The notes under the pieces were generated by a model that saw only the letters and a program-made list of their open reading frames with translations, was not told the origin of the DNA and ran no database searches. The translations under genes and the position numbers were made by a program. A stretch of DNA of 64,000 nucleotides from JBMNKL01 sp050952225 (GTDB lineage Bacteria > Bacillota > Clostridia > Acetivibrionales > DTU013), in NCBI GenBank assembly GCA_050952225.1, contig JBMNKL010000003.1, positions 806,001-870,000 of the forward strand. Direction: 5' to 3'. Below are positions 56,272 through 63,273 of this stretch, piece by piece; the first letter of the stretch is position 1, and the number at the start of each line of letters is the position of its first letter.

Positions 56272-57318
56272 TCAGTACTTTACCGGCGCTGTGCCGGTAT
56301 CACGCTTTATATCGTTCAATACTTGCCCGGCCACCGCCAGCGACTCGTTATATACTTCTTCAATCCTTGCAGGCCCGGCAGCACAGCCCGCTACATATAT
56401 TCCGGTTTCCGAGGCGTTTCTCGCTTGCTTGAGGAACCCGTCGCCATTAACGCCAAGCATGCATATCTCCGCAATACGATCCGTGTCCGCTGCCGGGTGT
56501 ATTCCCTCCGAAAGCACGACAAGGTCAAACTCTCTCTCAACGATCTCACCTGTACAAGGATCCTCGCAAACAACACTTGCAGGTTTGCCCGCCTTTATCT
56601 TTACCGGCCTGCTCCTGATAAACTCAAACCCTTCGCTTACCAGCGTCTCGTAGTAGCTGTCCCCTTCCACGTACTGCAAATCCATGTAGAAAAACGATAT
56701 ACGGATATCAGGGTAATAATGTTTAAGAACCCTGGCGGATCTCGTGGAGTAGCCGCAGCATACCCTGGAGCAATATAAAGCGGCTTCCTGCACGTCCCTG
56801 GAACCGAAGCACTGTATAAAAGCCACGCTTGCCGGGAAATCAGGCAATAAATCATTCCTTCCCCTGCCGCTTATGTACCTTTCAAGCTGGTACCCGCTTA
56901 TAATGTTCTGGCTTCCGGAAAATTCAAGGTGGGCGCTTGATGAAGCCGACGCCCTTTCAAAGCCAACCGATACAATAACACGCGAAATGCCGGTCAATAC
57001 CTTGTGGACACCGTCTCCGCGTTTTTTCACAACTGCCGTGAATTCTCCTCTGCTGCCCGCCAGGTCAACCAACACTGAACACGTGAGAATATTAATACCA
57101 GGATGGTTTTCCACCGCTTCCCATAAATCCCCGGGAAGGCACAAACCGCAGTTATTGCAGGCAGATGCCGCCTTACACCCGTAATGGCGAACCTTTCCGC
57201 CAATTTCCGCACTTTTTTCAACTATGACAGCTTTATGGCCGCCGTTTGCAATCTCAAGGGCTGCCGTGCAGCCTGAAAGGCCTCCCCCGACTATCAATAC
57301 ATTTGCTATTGGTATCAC
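56272..57318 (-). CDS. Small HdrA-like flavoprotein
   Basis: About 348 residues. The start is uncertain; I use the GTG at 57318, since the frame further upstream gives atypical residues. ANVLIVGGGLSGCTAALEIA binds FAD. A short Cys-rich loop (CKAASACNNCGLCLPGDLWE) matches the HdrA cluster region. FIQCFGSRDVQEAALYCSRV, CCGYSTRSARVLKHYYPDIR and FDLVVLSEGIHPAADTDRIA are HdrA-type. It lacks the N-terminal HdrA domain and the C-terminal ferredoxin clusters, which are supplied by the downstream fusion protein, so the two genes together equal one HdrA-MvhD. First gene of the cluster. Confidence 0.82.
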   Translation of the reverse strand: MIPIANVLIVGGGLSGCTAALEIANGGHKAVIVEKSAEIGGKVRHYGCKAASACNNCGLCLPGDLWEAVENHPGINILTCSVLVDLAGSRGEFTAVVKKRGDGVHKVLTGISRVIVSVGFERASASSSAHLEFSGSQNIISGYQLERYISGRGRNDLLPDFPASVAFIQCFGSRDVQEAALYCSRVCCGYSTRSARVLKHYYPDIRISFFYMDLQYVEGDSYYETLVSEGFEFIRSRPVKIKAGKPASVVCEDPCTGEIVEREFDLVVLSEGIHPAADTDRIAEICMLGVNGDGFLKQARNASETGIYVAGCAAGPARIEEVYNESLAVAGQVLNDIKRDTGTAPVKY

Positions 57319-57444
57319 CTTCCGCGATAAACTGCACCCAAACGTTGCCAATAGCGGGCATATCACAAATTTGACCCCATGTGATTCATCCGCGCCCGCT
57401 TGAGGACGAGTCAAAGCAATACAGCCTGCCCATGAGGCAGCCTG

Positions 57445-57462
57445 GTGTCAAAATCGTGACAC
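57445..57462. promoter_or_regulatory. Palindromic operator upstream of the one-carbon/Hdr cluster
   Basis: GTGTCA-N6-TGACAC is a perfect inverted repeat 127 bases upstream of the first cluster gene. The spacing of two five- or six-base arms with six bases between is that of Crp/Fnr-family sites; CooA sites are TGTCA-N6-CGACA. The gap 57319-57646 also holds TATAAT-like -10 elements on the plus strand at 57498-57503 and 57573-57578, the latter suited to the small gene at 57647. Confidence 0.5.
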
Positions 57463-57646
57463 ATCCCCATCCTTATAGCCACTTTCTATAGATATGTTAT
57501 AATGCCCGGTTTCACTGGTATAGAAATTTTCTACTTTTTTTTGTGTATTCTTATGAATTTAAACTGTTATGGTATAATATCATATACAGATGTCGAATAA
57601 TGGAAATGCTTGTTTTGAGCGTAAAACGCGAAAGGAGCGTTGATGC

Positions 57647-57853
57647 ATGGATAGGTTCTCCATAGTCGATATCGGTGGCAGCGCAAGGGACATTCCCTCC
57701 CTGGTCAGGGAACTCAGGCATAAAAACCTTATCGCGGCAACCGAGAAAGATGCCGCTGGCGACACGGTTTACCTGACAAACAACTTGTTTGCGGTCAGAA
57801 AGATAGCCAGCGATTACGACGGGTTAATGATTGACGTGATAAAAAACAGGTAG
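57647..57853 (+). CDS. Small conserved-looking protein, function unknown
   Basis: A 68-residue soluble protein with AAAGGAG ten bases before the ATG. It starts MDRFSIVDIGGSARDIPSLV and contains a predicted alpha/beta pattern, with two basic stretches (RELRHKN, RKIASDY). There is no signal peptide, Cys pair or recognised domain. The strong ribosome-binding site, upstream -10 element and balanced composition argue that it is real. It is divergent from the Hdr/Met cluster, so it may share the operator region with it. I do not recognise the family. Confidence 0.6.
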   Translation: MDRFSIVDIGGSARDIPSLVRELRHKNLIAATEKDAAGDTVYLTNNLFAVRKIASDYDGLMIDVIKNR

Positions 57854-57944
57854 CCGGCTCCCATATTTCCAGGAAATAGCCGGCAATACTATAATTATGC
57901 TATAATTAAAACGCAAATTGCCGCCTGTTTTGGATGTGCAGGAT

Positions 57945-58088
57945 ATGAGATTCAAAAGAAAAAACTATTTCAAAAAACTTCGCCATAAAAGAATACGGAA
58001 CTTCTTCATGATGACGGTCGTAATGCCTGCACTTATGGTATTGCTCGGCTACCTTGTCGCAACGGTTATTATTCTGCCTTCGATGTAG
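57945..58088 (+). CDS. 47-residue single-pass membrane protein
   Basis: The ATG at 57945 opens a short frame with a highly basic N-terminus (MRFKRKNYFKKLRHKRIRNF) followed by one hydrophobic helix (about residues 22-44, MPALMVLLGYLVATVIILP) and a stop at 58088. The design is that of a positive-inside single-pass protein, or the anchor of a larger envelope protein whose extracellular domain has been lost. The ribosome-binding site is weak (GCAGG). Its end overlaps the convergent GerMN gene by 20 bases. Confidence 0.5.
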   Translation: MRFKRKNYFKKLRHKRIRNFFMMTVVMPALMVLLGYLVATVIILPSM

Positions 58089-59163
58089 TGTTCAAAATAC
58101 TCTCATCCCTTGAAAACGGCTCATCAAAAATAGCATGCGTATAGATTTCCCTTTTCCTGCCTTCAATCAGGAATTGGACCTTTTGAATGCCCTCCAGTTC
58201 TGTCAGCGTATTTACGACAGAATAAATGGCCATCCTTTCGCTGGTCGTTCCTCCGGGGCTGTTGTCCACATATTCGCTGGAAAAATCCACTGTGCATATG
58301 CCGTCTTTTGTGCTTGCCGAAATCAACCTTGTTCCGTCGGGAATAGTATCCCAAAGGTGTTCGGAAACAGGGCCCTTGAGCAGTTCCTTGATAACCAGTT
58401 CCTCAATCGGTTCTTTTTCTGTTACAATTATATCCCTTTCTTCGCCTACCAGGTACATGGCTTCATCATCGGAAAAATACAGTGTTACTGTTTTTCTCTC
58501 ATACACTACGGGCGTACCGTCATCGTTGAGCAAAGCCGGTTCCATATCGCCCAGCGGCAATCCGCTTGGACCTATCATATCTTTTCCTTCTATACGGATG
58601 CGCACCTTGTCAACGCCGTTTATCCCGGTGAGCGTATTGACTACCGAAAGCCTGGTGGTGATTTCCGAAAGGCCTTCAGTCTTTAGAAACTCCTTGGAAA
58701 AATCTACAATTGCAACTTTATCTTTTATGTTTATATCTATTAACTCGGTTTCTTCCGGTATGGGATTCCTTAAACCCTCTGCAGCAGGACCCTCTGCCAG
58801 GGCAAGAACGCATGCCCTCAGGATAGCGCCGTCAACTACCTGTATTTCCCTCTCTTCCATCTTCAAAGCGCTGTTGTCTTCGGTAGGAAAGTACAGCGTT
58901 ACTTTCACCGTCTTCGCATTTGTTGCGCTGCTTTTTTCTTCACCCGGCTCTTCTGCGGGTAATTCCGGTTTCTCATCGGCATGCTGCGCAGCATCCTCCT
59001 CCCGGGCGGCATCCTCCTGGCGTGTGTCCTCCTGCGGTGCGCCAACCCCGGCTGATGAGCAGGCGGAAAGAGAAAACACGAATAAGCCTGTCAGCAGCAA
59101 AATAGCGAACCTCCTAATAATATATCCCTTCATGGCATATCCCTTATTAGTAAACTTCTTCAT
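58069..59163 (-). CDS. Lipoprotein with two GerMN domains
   Basis: A 364-residue lipoprotein: the signal peptide ends at the lipobox SLSAC (Cys at about 35). An acidic Glu/Asp/Ala-rich linker runs to about 85. Two GerMN domains follow (about 88-215 and 225-345), each with VTLYF, a D/E-rich turn, a G-P-x-x-E/G helix and VDFS (KVAIVDFSKEFL; ICTVDFSSEYVD). The second half of each carries VNTLT and V-x-F/I-x-I-E-G. Two-domain GerM proteins are linked to sporulation and germination. The start has GGAGG. It argues for a spore-forming host but does not prove it. Confidence 0.9.
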   Translation of the reverse strand: MKKFTNKGYAMKGYIIRRFAILLLTGLFVFSLSACSSAGVGAPQEDTRQEDAAREEDAAQHADEKPELPAEEPGEEKSSATNAKTVKVTLYFPTEDNSALKMEEREIQVVDGAILRACVLALAEGPAAEGLRNPIPEETELIDINIKDKVAIVDFSKEFLKTEGLSEITTRLSVVNTLTGINGVDKVRIRIEGKDMIGPSGLPLGDMEPALLNDDGTPVVYERKTVTLYFSDDEAMYLVGEERDIIVTEKEPIEELVIKELLKGPVSEHLWDTIPDGTRLISASTKDGICTVDFSSEYVDNSPGGTTSERMAIYSVVNTLTELEGIQKVQFLIEGRKREIYTHAIFDEPFSRDESILNTTSKAE

Positions 59164-59251
59164 AACAATCCTCCTCTAAAAGAATAAAACATTTTTTACG
59201 TTTTTTCCATAGTATAGTTATGTGACGATGCTTTATCGCCAATAGTTCCCG

Positions 59252-60136
59252 TCAATCAACCGTAATATAATCCTTTATACTTTGAAACCTGTTTTGCTTG
59301 ATACGGGGCACTTTCATTATATCCTCGATTTTTTTGAAACCGCCGTTCTTTTCCCTGAACGAAATAATCTCCTTCGCGGTGGCCTCACCTATGCCGGGAA
59401 GCGTGTCAAGTTCGGCGATACTGGCAGTGTTTATATTTACAAGACCTTTTTTCTCGCTGGTTTTGGTGCTTTTCCCGGTATTTTCATCGTCACCGGTTAT
59501 TTCCGCGCCGCTCCCGCTGCCCGGGATTATTACCGCCCCGCTGCCGGCGGCACTCCTGCCTGTCACGGGTTCTGTCCCGTTGCTTTTTGCCGCTTCCGCC
59601 TCATGTGCCGTTTCACTTTTTGACTTTATACGCAGCATAACATTTTCATTAAGCGCATATACCATGTTAATATTGTCCAAATCCGCATCCCCGGTCGGGC
59701 CGCCTGCCTTTTTTACTGCATCGTCAATCAGCTGTCCTTTTTCGATGGTCACAATACCCGGGTTTTTTACACAGCCCACAACATAAACTTTAATATATTC
59801 TGCCGGCTTCCGGGCGTTTCTGGTCTCAGCCGCGCCGCCTGCCTCACCCGTAATACTTGCCGCATCGTTTGGCTTGGAGCCTGTCCCCGGTATCACCGCA
59901 CCTGCGGTTTCTCCGGCGCTTTCAGCCGATGCCGTGCCTGCTCCCGTTCCGGGCGATTCCCCGTCCATTCCCTTTTCAGTCAAACCGGTGCTGGCTCCCG
60001 ACTCTATAATAATATCTCCCCTGTTACTGAAAAAAACATACCCTGAAAGACAGCCCAGCAAAACAAGGCATGCCACGGCGATAAAAACCGCTTCTGTCTT
60101 GATCTCCGTTTCTCTTCCCATAAAACTCAACTTCAA
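59252..60136 (-). CDS. comEA: ComEA-type DNA-binding competence protein
   Basis: About 294 residues from the TTG at 60136, six bases after GGGAGGG; an ATG 33 bases upstream is also possible. One N-terminal membrane helix (FIAVACLVLLGCLSGYVFF), a long Ala/Gly/Glu-rich linker, an SLBB domain (IKVYVVGCVKNPGIVTIEKG and ALNENVMLRI), a second linker, then a helix-hairpin-helix pair at the C-terminus (VNINTASIAELDTLPGIGEA, then FKKIEDIMKVPRI). ComEA binds double-stranded DNA outside the membrane and hands it to ComEC, encoded at 5.7-8.2 kb. The linkers are longer than usual. Confidence 0.93.
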   Translation of the reverse strand: MKLSFMGRETEIKTEAVFIAVACLVLLGCLSGYVFFSNRGDIIIESGASTGLTEKGMDGESPGTGAGTASAESAGETAGAVIPGTGSKPNDAASITGEAGGAAETRNARKPAEYIKVYVVGCVKNPGIVTIEKGQLIDDAVKKAGGPTGDADLDNINMVYALNENVMLRIKSKSETAHEAEAAKSNGTEPVTGRSAAGSGAVIIPGSGSGAEITGDDENTGKSTKTSEKKGLVNINTASIAELDTLPGIGEATAKEIISFREKNGGFKKIEDIMKVPRIKQNRFQSIKDYITVD

Positions 60137-60309
60137 GTATATCCCTCCCATATATGTATAATTCTTCATATTTTACTTGTTTCCTCTATTTTCCAGTATT
60201 TTTTTAAGATTAATTTTTAAAAGTTGACTTTTTTCTGCTATAATTAAACTAAAGCTGGCCGTCTTTCGCCTTTTTACTTTATATATGCAATATATGCCCG
60301 GAGGTACTG

Positions 60310-61560
60310 ATGAAAAAATTAGTGGCATTTGCGCTAACATTGCTATTATTTTTATCAAATTACGTCGTTGCACTTGCGAAACCCGCGGCTGAAAATGCCG
60401 ACGCATATATTTTGATTGATGGTGAAACCGGCAGCGTACTATGTGAGAAAAACTCGCAAGCCAGGCTATATCCCGCCAGCACAACAAAAATAATTACAGC
60501 TGTCCTGGCCCTGGAAATGGGCAACCCTGACCAGGTCATGACAGCAAGCCAGTCAGCCATTGATGATATAGGGCCCAACGGCAGCAATATCGGTATAATT
60601 CCGGGAGAAAAAATACGGCTGGAAAATCTTTTGCAAGCGCTGTTAATCTGCTCGGCCAATGAGGCCGCGAACATTGTCGCGGAAAATATCTGTGCCACCC
60701 GCGAGGAATTTATCGGTTTAATGAACCGCAAAGCCAAGGAACTCGGTGCCGCCGGCACGCATTTTGTAAATGCCAGCGGCATCCATGACCCGGACCATTA
60801 CACCACCGCTTCGGATATGGCTGTCTTCGCCAGGTATGCCATGACGCTTCCTGGATTCAGGGAAATTGTCCGTATGCCAAGCCTGACAATGCCCTCTACA
60901 AATAAACACCCCGAATGGCCCGAGCTTGCAAATACAAACAGGCTGCTTACTTCCGTCCAAAAAGAATTATACGAGGTTAACGGGATTAAAACGGGCTTTA
61001 CAGGTCCCGCAGGCTATAACCTTGTAGCATCAGCCGTGGACAGCAGCGGGATGGAATTGATTTCCGTCGTGATGGGCGTCAGAAATGAAAATGCGCAGAA
61101 TAATGTCAGGAAGTACTCGGAAGAATTGCTGGACTATGGTTTTAATAATTTTAAAAGAGTTGTTTTGCTGGAAAAAGATAAGGTTTACAGGAACGTGAAG
61201 GTCGAAAACGCAGCCGATTTATACGGCCTCGACCTCATCACGGCAGATAATCTTACGTGCGTTCTGCCAAAAGAAACTGAAATAAGCGATATAAAGGAAA
61301 TATCCAATATCGGCGACAGTATTTCAGCACCGGTAAACCAGGGCGATATAATAGGATATGTCGAATTCTTGAAGGACGATATGCCAATCGGCAGGACAGA
61401 TTTAATAGCGGCAAGAAGTATTGAATACACTCCCGAACCAAAAACAGCCTTCCCTTTTATTAGAATCGGGCTTTACGCGGCGGGATTCATTATATTCTTC
61501 ATAATGCTGAGATTTATACTCAGGCGCATATCCCGCATGGTCCATGCACGAAAGAGTTAA
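60310..61560 (+). CDS. dacF: D-alanyl-D-alanine carboxypeptidase (DacF-like, S11)
   Basis: A 416-residue penicillin-binding protein that trims the terminal D-Ala from peptidoglycan stem peptides. Signal peptide residues 1-23 (VVALA). The catalytic motifs are Ser57-x-x-Lys60 in YPASTTKI, S-A-N in ICSANEAAN and K-T-G in NGIKTGFTG. A PBP5-type C-terminal domain follows at about 285-370, and a final transmembrane helix with a basic tail (FIIFFIMLRFILRRISRM) anchors it. GGAGG precedes the ATG. A TATAAT at 60239-60244 may be its -10 element, but no good -35 is seen. DacF paralogues act in vegetative or sporulation cell-wall maturation. Confidence 0.94.
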   Translation: MKKLVAFALTLLLFLSNYVVALAKPAAENADAYILIDGETGSVLCEKNSQARLYPASTTKIITAVLALEMGNPDQVMTASQSAIDDIGPNGSNIGIIPGEKIRLENLLQALLICSANEAANIVAENICATREEFIGLMNRKAKELGAAGTHFVNASGIHDPDHYTTASDMAVFARYAMTLPGFREIVRMPSLTMPSTNKHPEWPELANTNRLLTSVQKELYEVNGIKTGFTGPAGYNLVASAVDSSGMELISVVMGVRNENAQNNVRKYSEELLDYGFNNFKRVVLLEKDKVYRNVKVENAADLYGLDLITADNLTCVLPKETEISDIKEISNIGDSISAPVNQGDIIGYVEFLKDDMPIGRTDLIAARSIEYTPEPKTAFPFIRIGLYAAGFIIFFIMLRFILRRISRMVHARKS

Positions 61561-61577
61561 AAAAATATAAAAATCCC

Positions 61578-61832
61578 CTATTCTTCGAAAATCTCTTCCG
61601 TTGGTATCTCCAACCCTTTGAAATGTATTGATTTTACTACATCAGGGTGGTTGTATGCGAACATCCCTGTCAGTTCCTTTTCTGCAAAATAGTATATAAA
61701 AACTCTCTTTCCCCCCGGGTCGACAACCCAATACTCACTGACTCCACCTACCATATATACATTAAGTTTCTTTACCTGATCACGGCTCCTGGTTTGGGGT
61801 GAGAGTATCTGCTCTAGTTCATTTTCCTGCAT
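61578..61832 (-). pseudogene. Uma2/DUF820 family C-terminal fragment
   Basis: Eighty-four codons cover only the C-terminal part of the Uma2 (DUF820) nuclease-like fold: ILSPQTRSRDQVKKLNVYMV, GVSEYWVVDPGGKRVFIYYF. The N-terminal half with the first catalytic acidic residues is missing, and no start with a ribosome-binding site is seen. Family members are about 190 residues, so this is a remnant. The upstream 61833-61920 shows nothing that completes it. Confidence 0.7.
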
Positions 61833-61920
61833 GGTTTTGTTAAGACAGCATTAATAGTTAAAACGTGTCTTCTTCGTCTGGATATATTTGGCGCAAAACC
61901 ATTGCATAATATTTTACATT

Positions 61921-61952
61921 ATGATATCATTTCAGTATCATTATGATATCAT
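61921..61952. promoter_or_regulatory. Tandem palindromes ATGATATCAT before the SPFH gene
   Basis: Two perfect copies of ATGATATCAT (61921-61930 and 61943-61952) are 22 bases apart, two helical turns, with a GTATCAT half-site between them. They lie 24 bases upstream of the SPFH start codon and just before AAGGAGGT (61963-61970). Such spacing suits two regulator dimers on one DNA face, so repression of the SPFH/Arc pair is inferred. Confidence 0.55.
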
Positions 61953-61975
61953 AACGATATGCAAGGAGGTAAGCT

Positions 61976-63001
61976 ATGCAGGAAAAACTTCTCAAAGGAA
62001 AACCCGGTATTCCCTTTTTAATTCTTTTTGTTTTGCTTTATCATGCGGCTATAGGCCTTACCATTTTAGGAGCAATACAGTTAAGCGACGGAAATGGCAT
62101 AGGCTTGCTGTCATTGATTATAGGGATTTTGTGGCTAATCTTTGGCATCATTCCCTTTTTCGGATTTAAAGTTATTAAACCACAGGAAGCTTTAGTACTT
62201 ACTTTATTCGGCAAGTACACCGGTACCCTGAAGGAGCCCGGCTTCTACTTTGTTAATCCTTTCTCATCTGCAGTTAATCCCGCCGCCAGGACCCGCCTTG
62301 GTCAAAGTGCCGATGTGGATGGTGGTTCCGGCTCCAAGCTTGTTATTTCTTCCGATGGAAGTACGATGCAGGCCAATATGCCGCTAAGCAAAAAAATCTC
62401 ACTTAAAATTATGACATTAAGTAATAATAAGCAAAAAGTCAATGATGTCCTTGGCAATCCAGTGGAGATAAGCATTGCCGTAATGTGGAGAGTCATCGAC
62501 ACCGCCAGGGCCGTATTTAACGTGGATAATTTCAAAGAATACCTTTCTCTCCAGTGCGACAGCGCCGTAAGAAATATCGTCCGCATCTATCCCTATGACG
62601 TGGCTCCCGGAATTGACACCACCGGCGACGGCGAGCCCGACGAAGGCAGCCTGCGCGGTTCCAGCTCTGTGGTAGCCGAACGTATACGCAAAGAGATTCA
62701 AGAAAAGGTAGAAGTTGCAGGCCTTGAAATTTTGGAAGCCCGGATTACATATCTTGCATACGCTCCTGAAATTGCTGCGGCTATGCTGCAGAGGCAGCAG
62801 GCCAGCGCGATTATTGATGCCAGGAAGATGATTGTTGACGGGGCCGTCGGCATGGTAGAAATGGCCTTGGAGAGGCTTAATGAGAATAATGTGGTTAAAC
62901 TTGACGAGGAGCGTAAAGCCGCCATGGTGTCCAATCTTCTTGTAGTCCTTTGCGGAAACAAGGATGCACAGCCCGTTGTCAATAGCGGCAGTTTATATTG
63001 A
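61976..63001 (+). CDS. SPFH-domain (stomatin/flotillin-like) membrane protein
   Basis: A 341-residue protein with AAGGAGGT before the ATG. Two hydrophobic helices (about 12-35 and 42-62) are followed by an SPFH domain (about 65-265), with PQEALVLTLFGKYTGTLKEP, GFYFVNPF and VNDVLGNPVEISIAVMWRVI. The C-terminal stretch has EVAGLEILEARITYLAYAPE, QRQQASAIIDARKMIVDGAV and VKLDEERKAAMVSNLLVVLC, a typical helical tail. These proteins form membrane rings or microdomains; the client is unknown. Its TGA is two bases before the next ATG, and the pair has a shared upstream operator. Confidence 0.92.
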   Translation: MQEKLLKGKPGIPFLILFVLLYHAAIGLTILGAIQLSDGNGIGLLSLIIGILWLIFGIIPFFGFKVIKPQEALVLTLFGKYTGTLKEPGFYFVNPFSSAVNPAARTRLGQSADVDGGSGSKLVISSDGSTMQANMPLSKKISLKIMTLSNNKQKVNDVLGNPVEISIAVMWRVIDTARAVFNVDNFKEYLSLQCDSAVRNIVRIYPYDVAPGIDTTGDGEPDEGSLRGSSSVVAERIRKEIQEKVEVAGLEILEARITYLAYAPEIAAAMLQRQQASAIIDARKMIVDGAVGMVEMALERLNENNVVKLDEERKAAMVSNLLVVLCGNKDAQPVVNSGSLY

Positions 63002-63003
63002 AA

Positions 63004-63198
63004 ATGAGTGATAATAAAAAGCAATTACTGGTTCGCATATCCGCAAAACTATATGAGGAGATTGCTGCCTGGGCCGAGGATGATTTCAGGTCTGTCAACG
63101 GGCAGATAGAATATCTTCTTACCGAATGTGTCCGGAAGAGAAAAAGAACCGGCAGGCATGTTCCGATAAATTTCGACAAAAAGGGACAGGATATTTAA
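63004..63198 (+). CDS. Arc/MetJ-like small protein coupled to the SPFH gene
   Basis: A 64-residue protein beginning two bases after the SPFH stop. QLLVRISAKLYEEIAAWAED and SVNGQIEYLLTECVRKRKRT fit a ribbon-helix-helix (Arc family) fold with a basic tail. Small Arc-like proteins next to SPFH genes are common in Firmicutes. It may autoregulate through the ATGATATCAT palindromes or act as a membrane-linked DNA-binding partner. A TTG two codons upstream is an alternative start, but the ATG is preferred. The 75 bases to the convergent MFS gene hold no clear feature. Confidence 0.85.
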   Translation: MSDNKKQLLVRISAKLYEEIAAWAEDDFRSVNGQIEYLLTECVRKRKRTGRHVPINFDKKGQDI

Positions 63199-63273
63199 CA
63201 TTGACCTTCACCGCCAAAGACATTTGGCAGTGCCGCTTTTGCGGTGCATTTGTTCACATCAGTTTTGCTTCTG

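Noticed and set aside
58226..59179. A 317-codon plus-strand frame opposite the GerMN gene
   Set aside because: Ser/Pro/Thr-rich composition typical of an antisense shadow; the minus-strand gene has a lipobox and two clear domains.
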